From: Paenibacillus sp. URB8-2
GTDB taxonomy: Bacteria > Bacillota > Bacilli > Paenibacillales > Paenibacillaceae
DNA: 64,000 nucleotides
Assembly: GCF_013393385.1 (NCBI RefSeq)
Contig: NZ_AP023239.1
Location: 3,038,001 to 3,102,000 of the forward strand
Direction: 5' to 3'
The notes below the pieces were generated by a model, which was not told the origin of the DNA, made no database searches, and was given only the letters and a program-made list of their open reading frames with translations. A program made the translations under genes and the position numbers. Below, piece after piece: positions 25,183 through 33,134 of the stretch (position 1 is the stretch's first letter; the number at the start of each line of letters is the position of its first letter).

Positions 25183-26598
25183 TTGCTTTGGATCGTTGGG
25201 GCTCTCTTGTTGTTTATTATCCAGATTGCATTCGTTATTTTCTTCGAATATCAACGTCCGAACAAAGCGATGGTTTGGCTTATCGTCTTGTACATCTTTC
25301 CGGTCATCGGTTTCCTGCTGTATTTGTTTGTAGCGAAAGAATACAATTGTTCCCCTGCTCTTTCGCAGGAAGAAATCGGGCATTGGAACCGGTTAAAAGC
25401 AAACCTCATGGATCGATGCCGACAGCGAGCCCTGACAAATCTTCGCGGGGAAACCATTGGCCAAGACGACAATTTGTATGCATTGCTATGCGGCATTCCT
25501 GTCGCCCCCATTACCGCTTGCAATGAAACGACGGTATTTGCCGAAGGAGATAGCGCCTTTGAAGCAATGCTGGGTTCGATTGCCGCATCCGAGCATCATA
25601 TCCATGTGGAGTTTTACATTATCCGCGACGACCGTCTCGGTACCCGGTTTGAGCAATTGTTGATTCGGAAAGCGCAGGAAGGGGTAAGAGTTCGGCTATT
25701 ATATGACGGGATCGGCAGCCGCCGGTTAGGAAAGGCCTATTTGAAAAGGCTGAGGGACGCGGGGGTGGAAACGGGATGCTTTTTTCCTCTGCTGTCCTCG
25801 TTCTTCAATAGACGGCTTAATTATCGGAATCACCGTAAAATCGTGGTGGTGGACGGCAAAACCGGTTTTTTCGGCGGCTTGAATATTGGGGATGAATACC
25901 TCGGAGAAGATCCGAAATTCGGCTATTGGCGGGACACTCATTTCAGCATGAAAGGCGATGCGGTGCTATGGCTTCAATATACATTTTTAGCGGATTGGCA
26001 TTGGGTCACAGGGCAATTAATAGCCGATCCCGTCTACTATCCGATTCAGGAAAGCCGGGGGAAGGAGCTTGTGCAAATTGTAAAAAGCGGTCCGGACGAG
26101 ACGATCTTGGAACTCATATTCTCCCTCATCGTTTCGGCGAAGAAACGGATATTCATTGAGACGCCCTACTTCATTCTCGATCCCGGCATCTTATTGGCTC
26201 TAAAAACGGCTATCCTCAGGGGAGTCGACGTTCGGGTTATCATACCGGGGGTTCCGGATAAAAATCTCGTTTATTCCGCTACGTTGTCCTATGTCCAGGA
26301 ACTGCTGCGGGCGGGAGTGCGGTTTTACAGCTACCAAAAAGGGTTCATTCATGCCAAAGTGATCATTTCCGACGATCTGGCGTTCTCCGGCAGCGCAAAT
26401 ATGGATATACGCAGCTTAAGCAACCAATTCGAAATCAATGCCCTCTTTTACGATGGGGAGGTTGTTGACCGGCTGGTACAAGATTTTTACCGGGATCTTG
26501 GCGTGAGCGAGGAGATTTTGCAGTCGAATTTCGAGAAGCGAAGCAGGTTTCAAAAATTGAAAACGGTTTGCGCCCGATTGCTGTCGCCGTTATTCTAG
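25183..26598 (+). CDS. cls: Cardiolipin synthase (phospholipase D family)
   Basis: 471 residues: two N-terminal transmembrane helices (LWIVGALLLFIIQIAFVIFF and AMVWLIVLYIFPVIGFLLYLF), then two phospholipase D catalytic domains with HKD motifs H-x-K-x4-D at NHRKIVVVDG and IHAKVIISDD. It condenses two phosphatidylglycerols into cardiolipin at the membrane. Length and order match bacterial Cls. The start is TTG at 25183 behind aaggaggggagg. It ends four bases into the convergent Nudix gene. Confidence 0.93.
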   Translation: MLWIVGALLLFIIQIAFVIFFEYQRPNKAMVWLIVLYIFPVIGFLLYLFVAKEYNCSPALSQEEIGHWNRLKANLMDRCRQRALTNLRGETIGQDDNLYALLCGIPVAPITACNETTVFAEGDSAFEAMLGSIAASEHHIHVEFYIIRDDRLGTRFEQLLIRKAQEGVRVRLLYDGIGSRRLGKAYLKRLRDAGVETGCFFPLLSSFFNRRLNYRNHRKIVVVDGKTGFFGGLNIGDEYLGEDPKFGYWRDTHFSMKGDAVLWLQYTFLADWHWVTGQLIADPVYYPIQESRGKELVQIVKSGPDETILELIFSLIVSAKKRIFIETPYFILDPGILLALKTAILRGVDVRVIIPGVPDKNLVYSATLSYVQELLRAGVRFYSYQKGFIHAKVIISDDLAFSGSANMDIRSLSNQFEINALFYDGEVVDRLVQDFYRDLGVSEEILQSNFEKRSRFQKLKTVCARLLSPLF

Positions 26599-26996
26599 GA
26601 TAGCCGGCCCAGCTCATGCAGGTGATCGAATACCATTTGAGCAGCGGCCGATACATGGTCCCGCTCATCATAGGTTAACCAGGCCAATTCCTCGATTTCC
26701 GAAGCCGGTTGGAGCTGACCCTCAAATGCTGCGCTGTAGCACGCCATTTTGACCTTTGTCCCTTCCGTTTTGCCATGGGCTTTCGCTTCAAACGTTCCAA
26801 TATAGAAGACCGTTTCAGGCCTGATTCGGACGGATAGTTCTTCTTCGATCTCCCTCAGCAGCGTGTCGGCGTCACTCTCTCCGGGCTCCCTTTTTCCTCC
26901 GGGCAAATAATAAATATTGTTCCCTTTGGAGCGGGCGCACAACAGCCGGCCTTCGCTAAGGCAGATCCATGCTATTTTATCGATTGAGGTTGTCAT
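26595..26996 (-). CDS. Nudix hydrolase
   Basis: 133 residues with the Nudix box GGKREPGESDADTLLREIEEELSV (G-x5-E-x7-REUxEE, the final Gly being Ser). It hydrolyses a nucleoside-diphosphate-linked compound, possibly an oxidised nucleotide or ADP-sugar. The ATG at 26996 overlaps the stop of the DMT gene upstream (ATGA) and follows ggggaggg. It is the last gene of a four-gene minus-strand unit. Confidence 0.87.
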   Translation of the reverse strand: MTTSIDKIAWICLSEGRLLCARSKGNNIYYLPGGKREPGESDADTLLREIEEELSVRIRPETVFYIGTFEAKAHGKTEGTKVKMACYSAAFEGQLQPASEIEELAWLTYDERDHVSAAAQMVFDHLHELGRLS

Positions 26997-27451
26997 GCTG
27001 TTCCCTCCCCTCGCCTTCCGCCCAATTTGAAGACTAAAATGCCGCCGACAATGACCAGCACTCCGACCAGCTGTTGAAAGGTGAAAGGCACCTTTTCCAG
27101 TCCTAACCAGCCCTGCGAATCCCATAATAAAGCACAACCGAGCTGTGAGATCAGAACGATGGAGATCGCATATGTAGGACCCAGTTGCCTGATCCCCAGT
27201 GTAAGACAGATGACCACTCCCACTCCGATCGCACCGCTGATCCAGTACCAGGGCTTCATATTGAGCAGGTTAAACAGTTGTCCCCCTTCAAAAATCAAAC
27301 CAAACGTCAGAGAAGCCGCAAAGCCCATCCCCAACACCAAGGTCGTTGTTGCCCATGAACCTGTCCGTTCGTTGACCTTCGTGTTAAAAATATTTTGCAA
27401 ACTGACCAGCGAACCTGCGGCAAGCGCCAATAAAAGGCCCTGAATCATCAT
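26993..27451 (-). CDS. Small DMT-family transporter (DUF606/YdcZ-like)
   Basis: 152 residues with five hydrophobic segments and the family start MMIQGLLLALAAGSLVSLQNIFNTKVNERTGSWATT. These short drug/metabolite transporter proteins usually work in pairs; the second member is at 28178-28603, with a Crp/Fnr regulator between them. The substrate is unknown. Translation is coupled to the following Nudix gene. Confidence 0.83.
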   Translation of the reverse strand: MMIQGLLLALAAGSLVSLQNIFNTKVNERTGSWATTTLVLGMGFAASLTFGLIFEGGQLFNLLNMKPWYWISGAIGVGVVICLTLGIRQLGPTYAISIVLISQLGCALLWDSQGWLGLEKVPFTFQQLVGVLVIVGGILVFKLGGRRGEGTA

Positions 27452-27460
27452 GTTTCCCTC

Positions 27461-28162
27461 CTATTCGTAAATATTTTGATCGGCCAGCGCGCTTAGCCCT
27501 TCCTTGTCTTTAACGACAATGAATCCGTTGCTGCGTTCAATCAGGCCTTCCGCGGATAATTTTGTAATGACCCGGTTCAGATGCCGGTAGCTCGTTCCGA
27601 TCCAATTGGCGACATCGGTCAGGCTGAATGTGCTCAGTTGTCCTTGAAATCCGGCATCAGCGGATTCATCATAGGTAACGGACAGCAAATAGCTGGCCAA
27701 ACGCACTTCGACCGGATGCAAGATATTAAAGCTCAAAAAGTTGGATTTCATATAAAACTTCCGGGTGATGATATCCAGCAAAAAGTTCAGCAGCGGTGCA
27801 TAATCGGCGGCGTATTTTTTTAAGAAACGATAAGGAATGCCGATCATATGGACAGGCGATACCGCCTCCACCGTATTGATAATGGGTATTTCCTGAATAT
27901 ATTCAATATCCCCGATGACCTCAAGCGGCGTTTTGAAAGAGATAATTAACGTTTTGCCCTCCGCCGAGGTGGTGTAGACTTTGATCTTTCCCTTGACCAG
28001 CACATAAAGGACTTCCGAAGGTTCTCCTTGGGAACAGATCCATTCCCCTTGATCAAAACGGTACAGCGACAAATGCGGCATCAGCGGTTCGTTAAACACG
28101 GTTTCCAGTTGATGAGTACGCAAAAAAGAATGCAGCTGCTCTCGATCCGTTACTTCTTTCAT
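27461..28162 (-). CDS. Crp/Fnr-family transcriptional regulator
   Basis: 233 residues: a cyclic-nucleotide-binding-like beta-roll (residues about 15-145, with QGEPSEVLYVLVKGKIKVY) and a C-terminal winged helix with recognition segment LTDVANWIGTSYRHLNRVITKLSAEGLIER. No N-terminal cysteine cluster for iron-sulfur binding is seen, so it is not a classical Fnr; it resembles YeiL-type members. It sits between two small DMT transporter genes, which it probably regulates. Confidence 0.87.
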   Translation of the reverse strand: MKEVTDREQLHSFLRTHQLETVFNEPLMPHLSLYRFDQGEWICSQGEPSEVLYVLVKGKIKVYTTSAEGKTLIISFKTPLEVIGDIEYIQEIPIINTVEAVSPVHMIGIPYRFLKKYAADYAPLLNFLLDIITRKFYMKSNFLSFNILHPVEVRLASYLLSVTYDESADAGFQGQLSTFSLTDVANWIGTSYRHLNRVITKLSAEGLIERSNGFIVVKDKEGLSALADQNIYE

Positions 28163-28177
28163 GATCCTGCTTTCACC

Positions 28178-28603
28178 TCAAAATTTAAGAATGATTACAC
28201 CGGCTACCATCATCCCCAGGCCGATGAACTGCGGCAGCTTCATCTTCTGCTTCATCACGCTGAACCAACCGTTCGTGTCGATTAAGAAGGTCAGACACAG
28301 CTGGGCAATTAGCAGAGCGGATATGGTAAACGTAACTCCGACTTTGTGAATCGCCGTGACTTCGCTGAAAATAATGACAGCCGCCATCGATCCGCCTATA
28401 AGATATAACGGTTTGACCTGCTTCAACCCCTGCCTGTTTCCGTCCCGAACAACCAGCAGTATCAATAAAGCCATCAGGAATCCGGTTAACTGGGTAACCG
28501 TCGCCGCTTGCCATGTCCCAATATCCTGGCTGATCCTTGAATTGGCTACTCCTTGCAGCGTAATAAAGGCTCCACCCAAAAATGCAAATAACAGCCCTCT
28601 CAT
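28178..28603 (-). CDS. Small DMT-family transporter (DUF606/YdcZ-like), first of pair
   Basis: 141 residues and about five helices, beginning MRGLLFAFLGGAFITLQGVANSRISQDIGTWQAATVTQ, the same family as 26993-27451. The ATG at 28603 has gaggagagg upstream; an earlier in-frame start would place basic residues before the first helix and has no ribosome site. It is the first gene of the unit DMT-regulator-DMT-Nudix. Its C terminus is 15 bases before the regulator start. Confidence 0.82.
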   Translation of the reverse strand: MRGLLFAFLGGAFITLQGVANSRISQDIGTWQAATVTQLTGFLMALLILLVVRDGNRQGLKQVKPLYLIGGSMAAVIIFSEVTAIHKVGVTFTISALLIAQLCLTFLIDTNGWFSVMKQKMKLPQFIGLGMMVAGVIILKF

Positions 28604-28703
28604 TTCTTTTACCTCTCCTCTGATGTTAACTCTGATCCTAATTAAATGATATCTCCGATTTTTTGGGAAGGACATATGTCCTAAATGTTATGAGAAGAGA
28701 GAA

Positions 28704-28742
28704 AACAGGCCATGAACCACATTAATGTGATCCATGGCCTGC
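28704..28742 (-). terminator. Terminator of the heme cluster
   Basis: On the minus strand caggccatg pairs with catggcctg around a region holding a second inverted repeat (cacatt/aatgtg), followed by ttttctctc. Confidence 0.8.
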
Positions 28743-28766
28743 ATATTGCGCGTAACCAAGGTTGCG

Positions 28767-29159
28767 TCAAATAACGGCATCGAGTTCATCCTTGGAAGGC
28801 TGCCCATGTGGATTGAACACTTCCACGTAAACACGGGTCGGAATGCAAATAATCTGCTGATACGGTTTGGAGATAAAGCCCATATCCAGCGCGATACGTT
28901 TCGGCGCGTCCGAGTAGATCATCTGAATTCCATAATTGTATACCTTAAGCGTATTATGGCCGAAGCCCGTTTTGATATCGATGATTTCCACTTTATCCGT
29001 TAAGGCAACGTTCTTGTACAGCTTGCCGTTCACCGTAATCCGAGCCATCAGATCTCCTGGCTTGTATGCGCTATGGTCCATCTGGATCCATTTGAACCCG
29101 TAAATTGAACCGGCAATCAGCAGTCCCAGCAATATGATGTATAAATCTCCGCGTTTCAT
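28767..29159 (-). CDS. NusG domain II-like membrane-anchored protein
   Basis: 130 residues with one N-terminal membrane helix (LYIILLGLLIAGSIYGF) and an outer domain whose C-terminal strand, QQIICIPTRVYVEVFN, is typical of the NusG-domain-II family found beside redox and lipoprotein genes. The family's Cys pair (normally CPDKxC) reads YSDAPKRIAL here, so any redox role is lost. It is the last gene of the ahb cluster, 24 bases after the siroheme decarboxylase gene. Function is unknown. Confidence 0.6.
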   Translation of the reverse strand: MKRGDLYIILLGLLIAGSIYGFKWIQMDHSAYKPGDLMARITVNGKLYKNVALTDKVEIIDIKTGFGHNTLKVYNYGIQMIYSDAPKRIALDMGFISKPYQQIICIPTRVYVEVFNPHGQPSKDELDAVI

Positions 29160-29183
29160 TATAGGGAATACCTCGCCCTTATT

Positions 29184-30173
29184 TCAGATAGAAAAACTCG
29201 TTTTCTTCAATTCCTCCGTGCTAAAAAGGATATCAAACTCCGATATGCCTTCCTGCCTTATGAAATGTTCCGCGATTTTCCGTACGGCCGTTTCATCCGG
29301 ACCATGAATCATGGCATATAAATTATAGGGCCAATCGGGATGCGCCCGGCGCTTGTAACAGTGACTGACTTCCGCATAGCCGGCCAGCCTTTCCCCTGCC
29401 TCCGGAATACGCTCCTCGGGGAGCACGCTGACAAACAGGCCATTGGCAGTAAATCCGGCTTCCCTGTGTCTAAGGACGGCTCCGATTCTTTTTAATACCC
29501 CGCCAGCCTGAAGGGCCTGTAAGCGCAGAAATACCTCTTCCAAACTGAAGCCTGTCTTACGGGCAATTTCAGTATACGGCTCGGGTAACAGCGGCAGATC
29601 GCCCTGAAGCTCGCGAATCAGATGCAAATCCGAACTCTCGATTTCTTGGTGCTCCTTATAGAGGCTTAATGTCTTATTTCCAACCTGACCGGGCGTCATA
29701 GCCGAAGATGCAGCCATTTCTTCCATATTGAGAAAAACCTTCAGTTTAAACACCTGCTCGGCGGGAAACTCATACAGCTGCGGCCGGCCCGCCGCCTCAC
29801 GGATCGTTTCAAGTATGGCTCCCCGTTCCTCCTCCGTTCGGGCGGTAAGCGTGAACCACATATTCAACCGGCTGTGCCTTCGGTAGTTATGGGTAACGCC
29901 TCTAAAGCTGTTGACGACAGCGGCCGTAGGATAAAAAAGGGCTTCTTCTACTCTCATCGCATACAAGCAGCCCTTATACCCTAGCCCGGCCGGATTAAAT
30001 ATCCCGCCGATCCGCCGGATAAATCCTTCTCTCTTCAGCCTTTCCAGCCTTTCCAGCACATCTTCCTGCTGTAATTCCAGTTCTTCCGCAATGAGCCTCC
30101 AAGGGTGTCTGACCAGAGGAAGCTCGATTTGCAGCCGGTTCAGCAGCTTTCTATCCTTCACATCCAGTTCCAA
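29184..30173 (-). CDS. ahbAB: Siroheme decarboxylase, fused AhbA-AhbB
   Basis: 329 residues made of two Lrp/AsnC-like halves: residues about 1-155 with a winged helix (LIAEELELQQEDVLERLERLKREGFIRR) and THNYRRHSRLNMWFT, and about 175-329 with EIARKTGFSLEEVFLRLQAL and VSHCYKRRAHPDWPYNLYAMIHG. The His/Arg/Tyr signatures are those of AhbA and AhbB (NirD/NirL-like), which decarboxylate siroheme to 12,18-didecarboxysiroheme as a heterodimer; here both are in one chain. The TTG at 30173 is preferred because ggggagggg lies five bases upstream. It is co-transcribed with two radical-SAM genes, so it belongs to siroheme-dependent heme synthesis rather than transcription control. Confidence 0.87.
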   Translation of the reverse strand: MELDVKDRKLLNRLQIELPLVRHPWRLIAEELELQQEDVLERLERLKREGFIRRIGGIFNPAGLGYKGCLYAMRVEEALFYPTAAVVNSFRGVTHNYRRHSRLNMWFTLTARTEEERGAILETIREAAGRPQLYEFPAEQVFKLKVFLNMEEMAASSAMTPGQVGNKTLSLYKEHQEIESSDLHLIRELQGDLPLLPEPYTEIARKTGFSLEEVFLRLQALQAGGVLKRIGAVLRHREAGFTANGLFVSVLPEERIPEAGERLAGYAEVSHCYKRRAHPDWPYNLYAMIHGPDETAVRKIAEHFIRQEGISEFDILFSTEELKKTSFSI

Positions 30174-30190
30174 TGCTTCCCCTCCCCGGC

Positions 30191-31192
30191 TTACAGCGCC
30201 GCCGTTCTTTTGTAACACCACGGCTCTTCAGCCATGAAATTGCCCCCGCTGTAATAGTATGATCGGGCACGGCAGCCGCCGCAAATATGAACATCCGGAC
30301 AGGAGCCGCATGCTCCCTCGTACTCCTTGAAGTTTCTTAAATCCTTGAATACCGGATTGTCCTTCCATATTTCATCAAATGGCTGCTCACGAACATTCCC
30401 TACCTTGACCGGCAGGTAAGGGCAAATATGGACTTCGCCGTTCGGAAGCACCGAACAATACGCAACCCCGGCGAGACAGCCGCGTGTATAGCGCATATCC
30501 AGGCCCATGCTTTTGGCCAGCGGCATGAACTGGGGAGCGCATGTCGGCTTGATCTCAAGCGTCGATGATTTTTGTTTGGTCAGAACGCTGCGCAGAACCG
30601 AATAATAACGCTCCTGTTTCAATCCGTCCTCCTCAATATTGACGGCTCGTCCAGTTGGAACAAGGAAAAACGGATGCAGGGATGCGACATTCAGCTCCTC
30701 GGCAAGCTGGGCTACCTGGTCGAAATCATCCATATTGTCGGCGGTCAGCGTCATGTTGATCTGTACCCGGAGTCCGGCTTCACGGGCATAATGGATGCCT
30801 TGTACTGCCTGCTGCCAACCCTCGGGCGCATTTCGGAACCGGTTATGATGCGCCGGCGTGGCGCTGTCGATACTGATGGCAATCCCTCCAAGGCCCGCTT
30901 TCTTCAACTCGGCGGCTTTGGCGGCGGTCAGAAGGGTGCCGTTACTGCCGAGCGCGGGGCGGAGTCCGATACTTGAAGCGTAAGCTATCAATTCGCACAG
31001 ATCGTCGCGGATCAGCGGTTCGCCGCCGCTCAGTATAAGAAGCCGGAATGCGGCCGCCTTGATCTCATCAATAAGCTGTCGTCCTTCTTCCGTTGTCAGG
31101 TCATCTTCGACAGGCGAAGCCGGTCCGGAGTCGCGGTAGCAGTGTTCGCAGTACAAATTGCATCGTTTGGTCACATTCCAGGATACGAGCAT
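30191..31192 (-). CDS. Radical SAM heme-synthesis enzyme (AhbD/NirJ2-like)
   Basis: 333 residues. The radical SAM motif C-x3-C-x2-C is TKRCNLYCEHCYRD near the N terminus (residues 7-20), followed by LSGGEPL (SAM contact); a C-terminal twitch/SPASM-type cluster has CGSCPDVHICGGCRARSYYYSGGNFMAEEPWC. The start MLVSWNVTKRCNLYCEHCYRD is like the NirJ2/AhbD group. By cluster logic it would perform the last step, oxidative decarboxylation of Fe-coproporphyrin III to heme, under low oxygen. Assignment between AhbD and NirJ2 rests on N-terminal pattern only. Confidence 0.78.
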   Translation of the reverse strand: MLVSWNVTKRCNLYCEHCYRDSGPASPVEDDLTTEEGRQLIDEIKAAAFRLLILSGGEPLIRDDLCELIAYASSIGLRPALGSNGTLLTAAKAAELKKAGLGGIAISIDSATPAHHNRFRNAPEGWQQAVQGIHYAREAGLRVQINMTLTADNMDDFDQVAQLAEELNVASLHPFFLVPTGRAVNIEEDGLKQERYYSVLRSVLTKQKSSTLEIKPTCAPQFMPLAKSMGLDMRYTRGCLAGVAYCSVLPNGEVHICPYLPVKVGNVREQPFDEIWKDNPVFKDLRNFKEYEGACGSCPDVHICGGCRARSYYYSGGNFMAEEPWCYKRTAAL

Positions 31193-31202
31193 AATTGTTC
31201 AG

Positions 31203-31252
31203 TGCCTCCCACCGTTGATATGATTCCTATTTTCTTATACAATTCCTATTTC
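31203..31252 (-). repeat. Tandem direct repeat between two radical-SAM genes
   Basis: On the minus strand gaaataggaattgtataa is followed directly by gaaaataggaatcatatc, two near-identical 18-base units across the end of the AhbC-like gene and the gap before the AhbD-like gene. Related blocks (aggtatcatgatt and aggattgtatca) occur at 32438-32463 before the first gene of the cluster. They could be operator half-sites. Confidence 0.5.
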
Positions 31253-32407
31253 GCCGTCGGTTAAATAACAGGACGGGTCCTCCGCCCAGAAATCACCGCT
31301 GACCGAGGCGCGGGCACGGAAGTTACCGTTGCAGATATCAAGCCAATTGCATTCCCTGCAGCGTCCTTTCAGCAATGGTTTGCGATCACGCAGCCCTGCC
31401 ATGACCGGGTGCGCCGCATCACGCCAGATTTCACTGAATTTTTGCGTGCGTATGCTGCCAATTTCAATATCTCTGGTGAACTGGTCGGGATAGACATTGC
31501 CGTGCCAATCGACGCAGCCGATGGCTACTCCGGACCGGTTGCCTCCGTTTCGCCGAAGAAGTTCAAGCAGCTCCGCCGCGCGCTCGGGGTCGCGTTCCAT
31601 CATCCACTGGTATAAGTAGACGCCGTCCGCATGATTGTCGACGGTAAGCAGTTCCACCTGCTTGCCTTTATGGTGCAATTCGAGCGTTTTGGCCATTATC
31701 CGCTTCAACGCATCGCGTGACTGCTCATGGGACACATCCTCCTTCTGGAGAGCGCTTCCGCGGCCGGAATAGACAAGATGATAGAAGCAGGCCCGAGGGA
31801 TATTTTCCCGTTCGATTAAATCAAGGATTCCGTCCAGGTCGCCGTATGTATGCTTGCTAATTGTGAACCGGACTCCTACCTTTTGGCCGATAGACAGGCA
31901 GTTGCGGATACCGGCCAGCGCCTGTTCAAAAGAGTCCTTGCGCCCCCGGAATTCATCGTGACGTTCTTTAAGTCCGTCCAGACTGACGCCGACATAGCCG
32001 ACTCCCGCTTCTTTTAACATTTTCGCTTTGTCAGGGGTAATGAGAGTGCCGTTCGTAGATATAACGGGCCGCAGCCCTTTACTGGCCGCAAAAGAAATCA
32101 GCTCAAAAATATCCTTGCGGATCAGAGGCTCCCCGCCTGAAAAGAGCAGGACAGGCACATGGAATGCAGCCAGGTCTTCAATAAATTGCTTCGCTTCCTC
32201 TGTTGTCATTTCATCGGGGTCCTGGGCTGGACAGGCATTGGCATAACAATGTTTACAGCTCAGGTTGCAAGCCCGTGTCATATTCCAGACGACGACCGGC
32301 CCTCTCCCTGCGGAAACGCCATGCGGTTTCGCTCCCTGCTTGATCGCATAGCGCAGGTCATCCCCTTCTCCCTTCATACCCGTCAGCAGTTTCGATAAAT
32401 TAATCAT
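31235..32407 (-). CDS. Radical SAM heme-synthesis enzyme (AhbC/NirJ1-like)
   Basis: 390 residues. The N terminus MINLSKLLTG...LRYA followed by VVVWNMTRACNLSCKHCYANAC is characteristic of 12,18-didecarboxysiroheme deacetylase (AhbC) and NirJ1. C-terminal cluster: CRECNWLDICNGNFRARAS...DPSC. It would remove the acetate side chains of didecarboxysiroheme to give Fe-coproporphyrin III. The ATG at 32407 begins the conserved start; a longer frame upstream lacks family similarity. It is the first gene of the four-gene cluster, preceded by a region with short repeats of the form TAGG(A/T)AT. Confidence 0.8.
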   Translation of the reverse strand: MINLSKLLTGMKGEGDDLRYAIKQGAKPHGVSAGRGPVVVWNMTRACNLSCKHCYANACPAQDPDEMTTEEAKQFIEDLAAFHVPVLLFSGGEPLIRKDIFELISFAASKGLRPVISTNGTLITPDKAKMLKEAGVGYVGVSLDGLKERHDEFRGRKDSFEQALAGIRNCLSIGQKVGVRFTISKHTYGDLDGILDLIERENIPRACFYHLVYSGRGSALQKEDVSHEQSRDALKRIMAKTLELHHKGKQVELLTVDNHADGVYLYQWMMERDPERAAELLELLRRNGGNRSGVAIGCVDWHGNVYPDQFTRDIEIGSIRTQKFSEIWRDAAHPVMAGLRDRKPLLKGRCRECNWLDICNGNFRARASVSGDFWAEDPSCYLTDGEIGIV

Positions 32408-32530
32408 TGAAGGCCCTCGTTTCCCTGGATTTTGATACAATCCTAATCATGATACCTAATTTCCCAAAAGCAGGATATGCGCTTTTTTCTTGATCATACT
32501 TTGTATTAATGCTAATTCGGGTTACCCCAA

Positions 32531-32556
32531 CAAGAAAAGCCCGCAAAGCCGCGGGC
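32531..32556 (-). terminator. Terminator of the tiny hydrophobic peptide gene
   Basis: On the minus strand gcccgc pairs with gcgggc around ggcttt and is followed by ttttctt, 21 bases past the stop of the peptide at 32577. Confidence 0.8.
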
Positions 32557-32576
32557 CGCAATAATGGGCTGCATCG

Positions 32577-32657
32577 TTATGAATTTTTCTTGCCAAGAGC
32601 CAATTCTATAATCATAACGACAAGAACGAGCAATGAAATGAGCTGTTCCAGACTCAT
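32577..32657 (-). CDS. 26-residue hydrophobic peptide (holin-like/type I toxin-like)
   Basis: MSLEQLISLLVLVVMIIELALGKKNS: a short N-terminal segment, one Leu/Val/Ile helix and a basic tail, the layout of the small holin-like toxins of Firmicute type I toxin-antitoxin loci. It has a ribosome site (ggaggcgg) eight to nine bases upstream of ATG at 32657 and its own terminator, unusual for a chance frame. A second in-frame ATG lies five codons upstream. No antisense RNA promoter was firmly identified. It is too short for certain assignment. Confidence 0.5.
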   Translation of the reverse strand: MSLEQLISLLVLVVMIIELALGKKNS

Positions 32658-32859
32658 TACGTCCGCCTCCATTCCCTTTAAAGGATGGCTGTTCGGACGG
32701 TTTTCCTCTCCCAAGGACAATTGCTACGTTCCCCCATAAACCAAAATATGAGGCAGCGCCGGCAGATATTCGGATTATGAAGCAAGCCAAAAACGGGAAA
32801 TGATCAGGAATTCGTTCAAACATTTGCGCCAGCTCCTGAGCCCGGCTAAACTAGATTTG

Positions 32860-33057
32860 AGACTTGCAGCACGGATTCGATTATCGACCATAACCTGGGT
32901 GCTCCAGAAGAAGCCGGTAACCGCACCTATTATCGGAGCGACCAAGCCGCATCATTTGGAGGATGCGGCGGCGGCTCTGGAAATCCGGCTGACCGAAGAG
33001 GAAATCCGGAGGCTGGAAGAGCCGTATGTGCCGCATCCAGTAACGGGGTTTGCATAA
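32860..33057 (+). pseudogene. 3' remnant of an aldo/keto reductase gene
   Basis: The last 65 residues of an open frame match the C terminus of a YajO-type aldo/keto reductase: TWVLQKKPVTAPIIGATKPHHLEDAAAALEIRLTEEEIRRLEEPYVPHPVTGFA. The barrel and the catalytic Asp/Tyr/Lys/His part are absent; upstream DNA has no further similarity. It is therefore a truncated relic. It ends shortly before a strong terminator. Confidence 0.8.
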
Positions 33058-33080
33058 GCAGAGATAAATTCTGTAAATAG

Positions 33081-33120
33081 AAACGGATGCCAAGCCCGTG
33101 TGGGCCGCATCCGTTTTTTT
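33081..33120 (+). terminator. Bidirectional terminator
   Basis: aacggatgc pairs with gcatccgtt around a GC-rich inner arm (gccc/gggc), followed by T7 on the plus strand. The minus strand also gives a T-rich tail after the LTA-synthase gene. Confidence 0.85.
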
Positions 33121-33134
33121 GCTGAGTTCACTTA

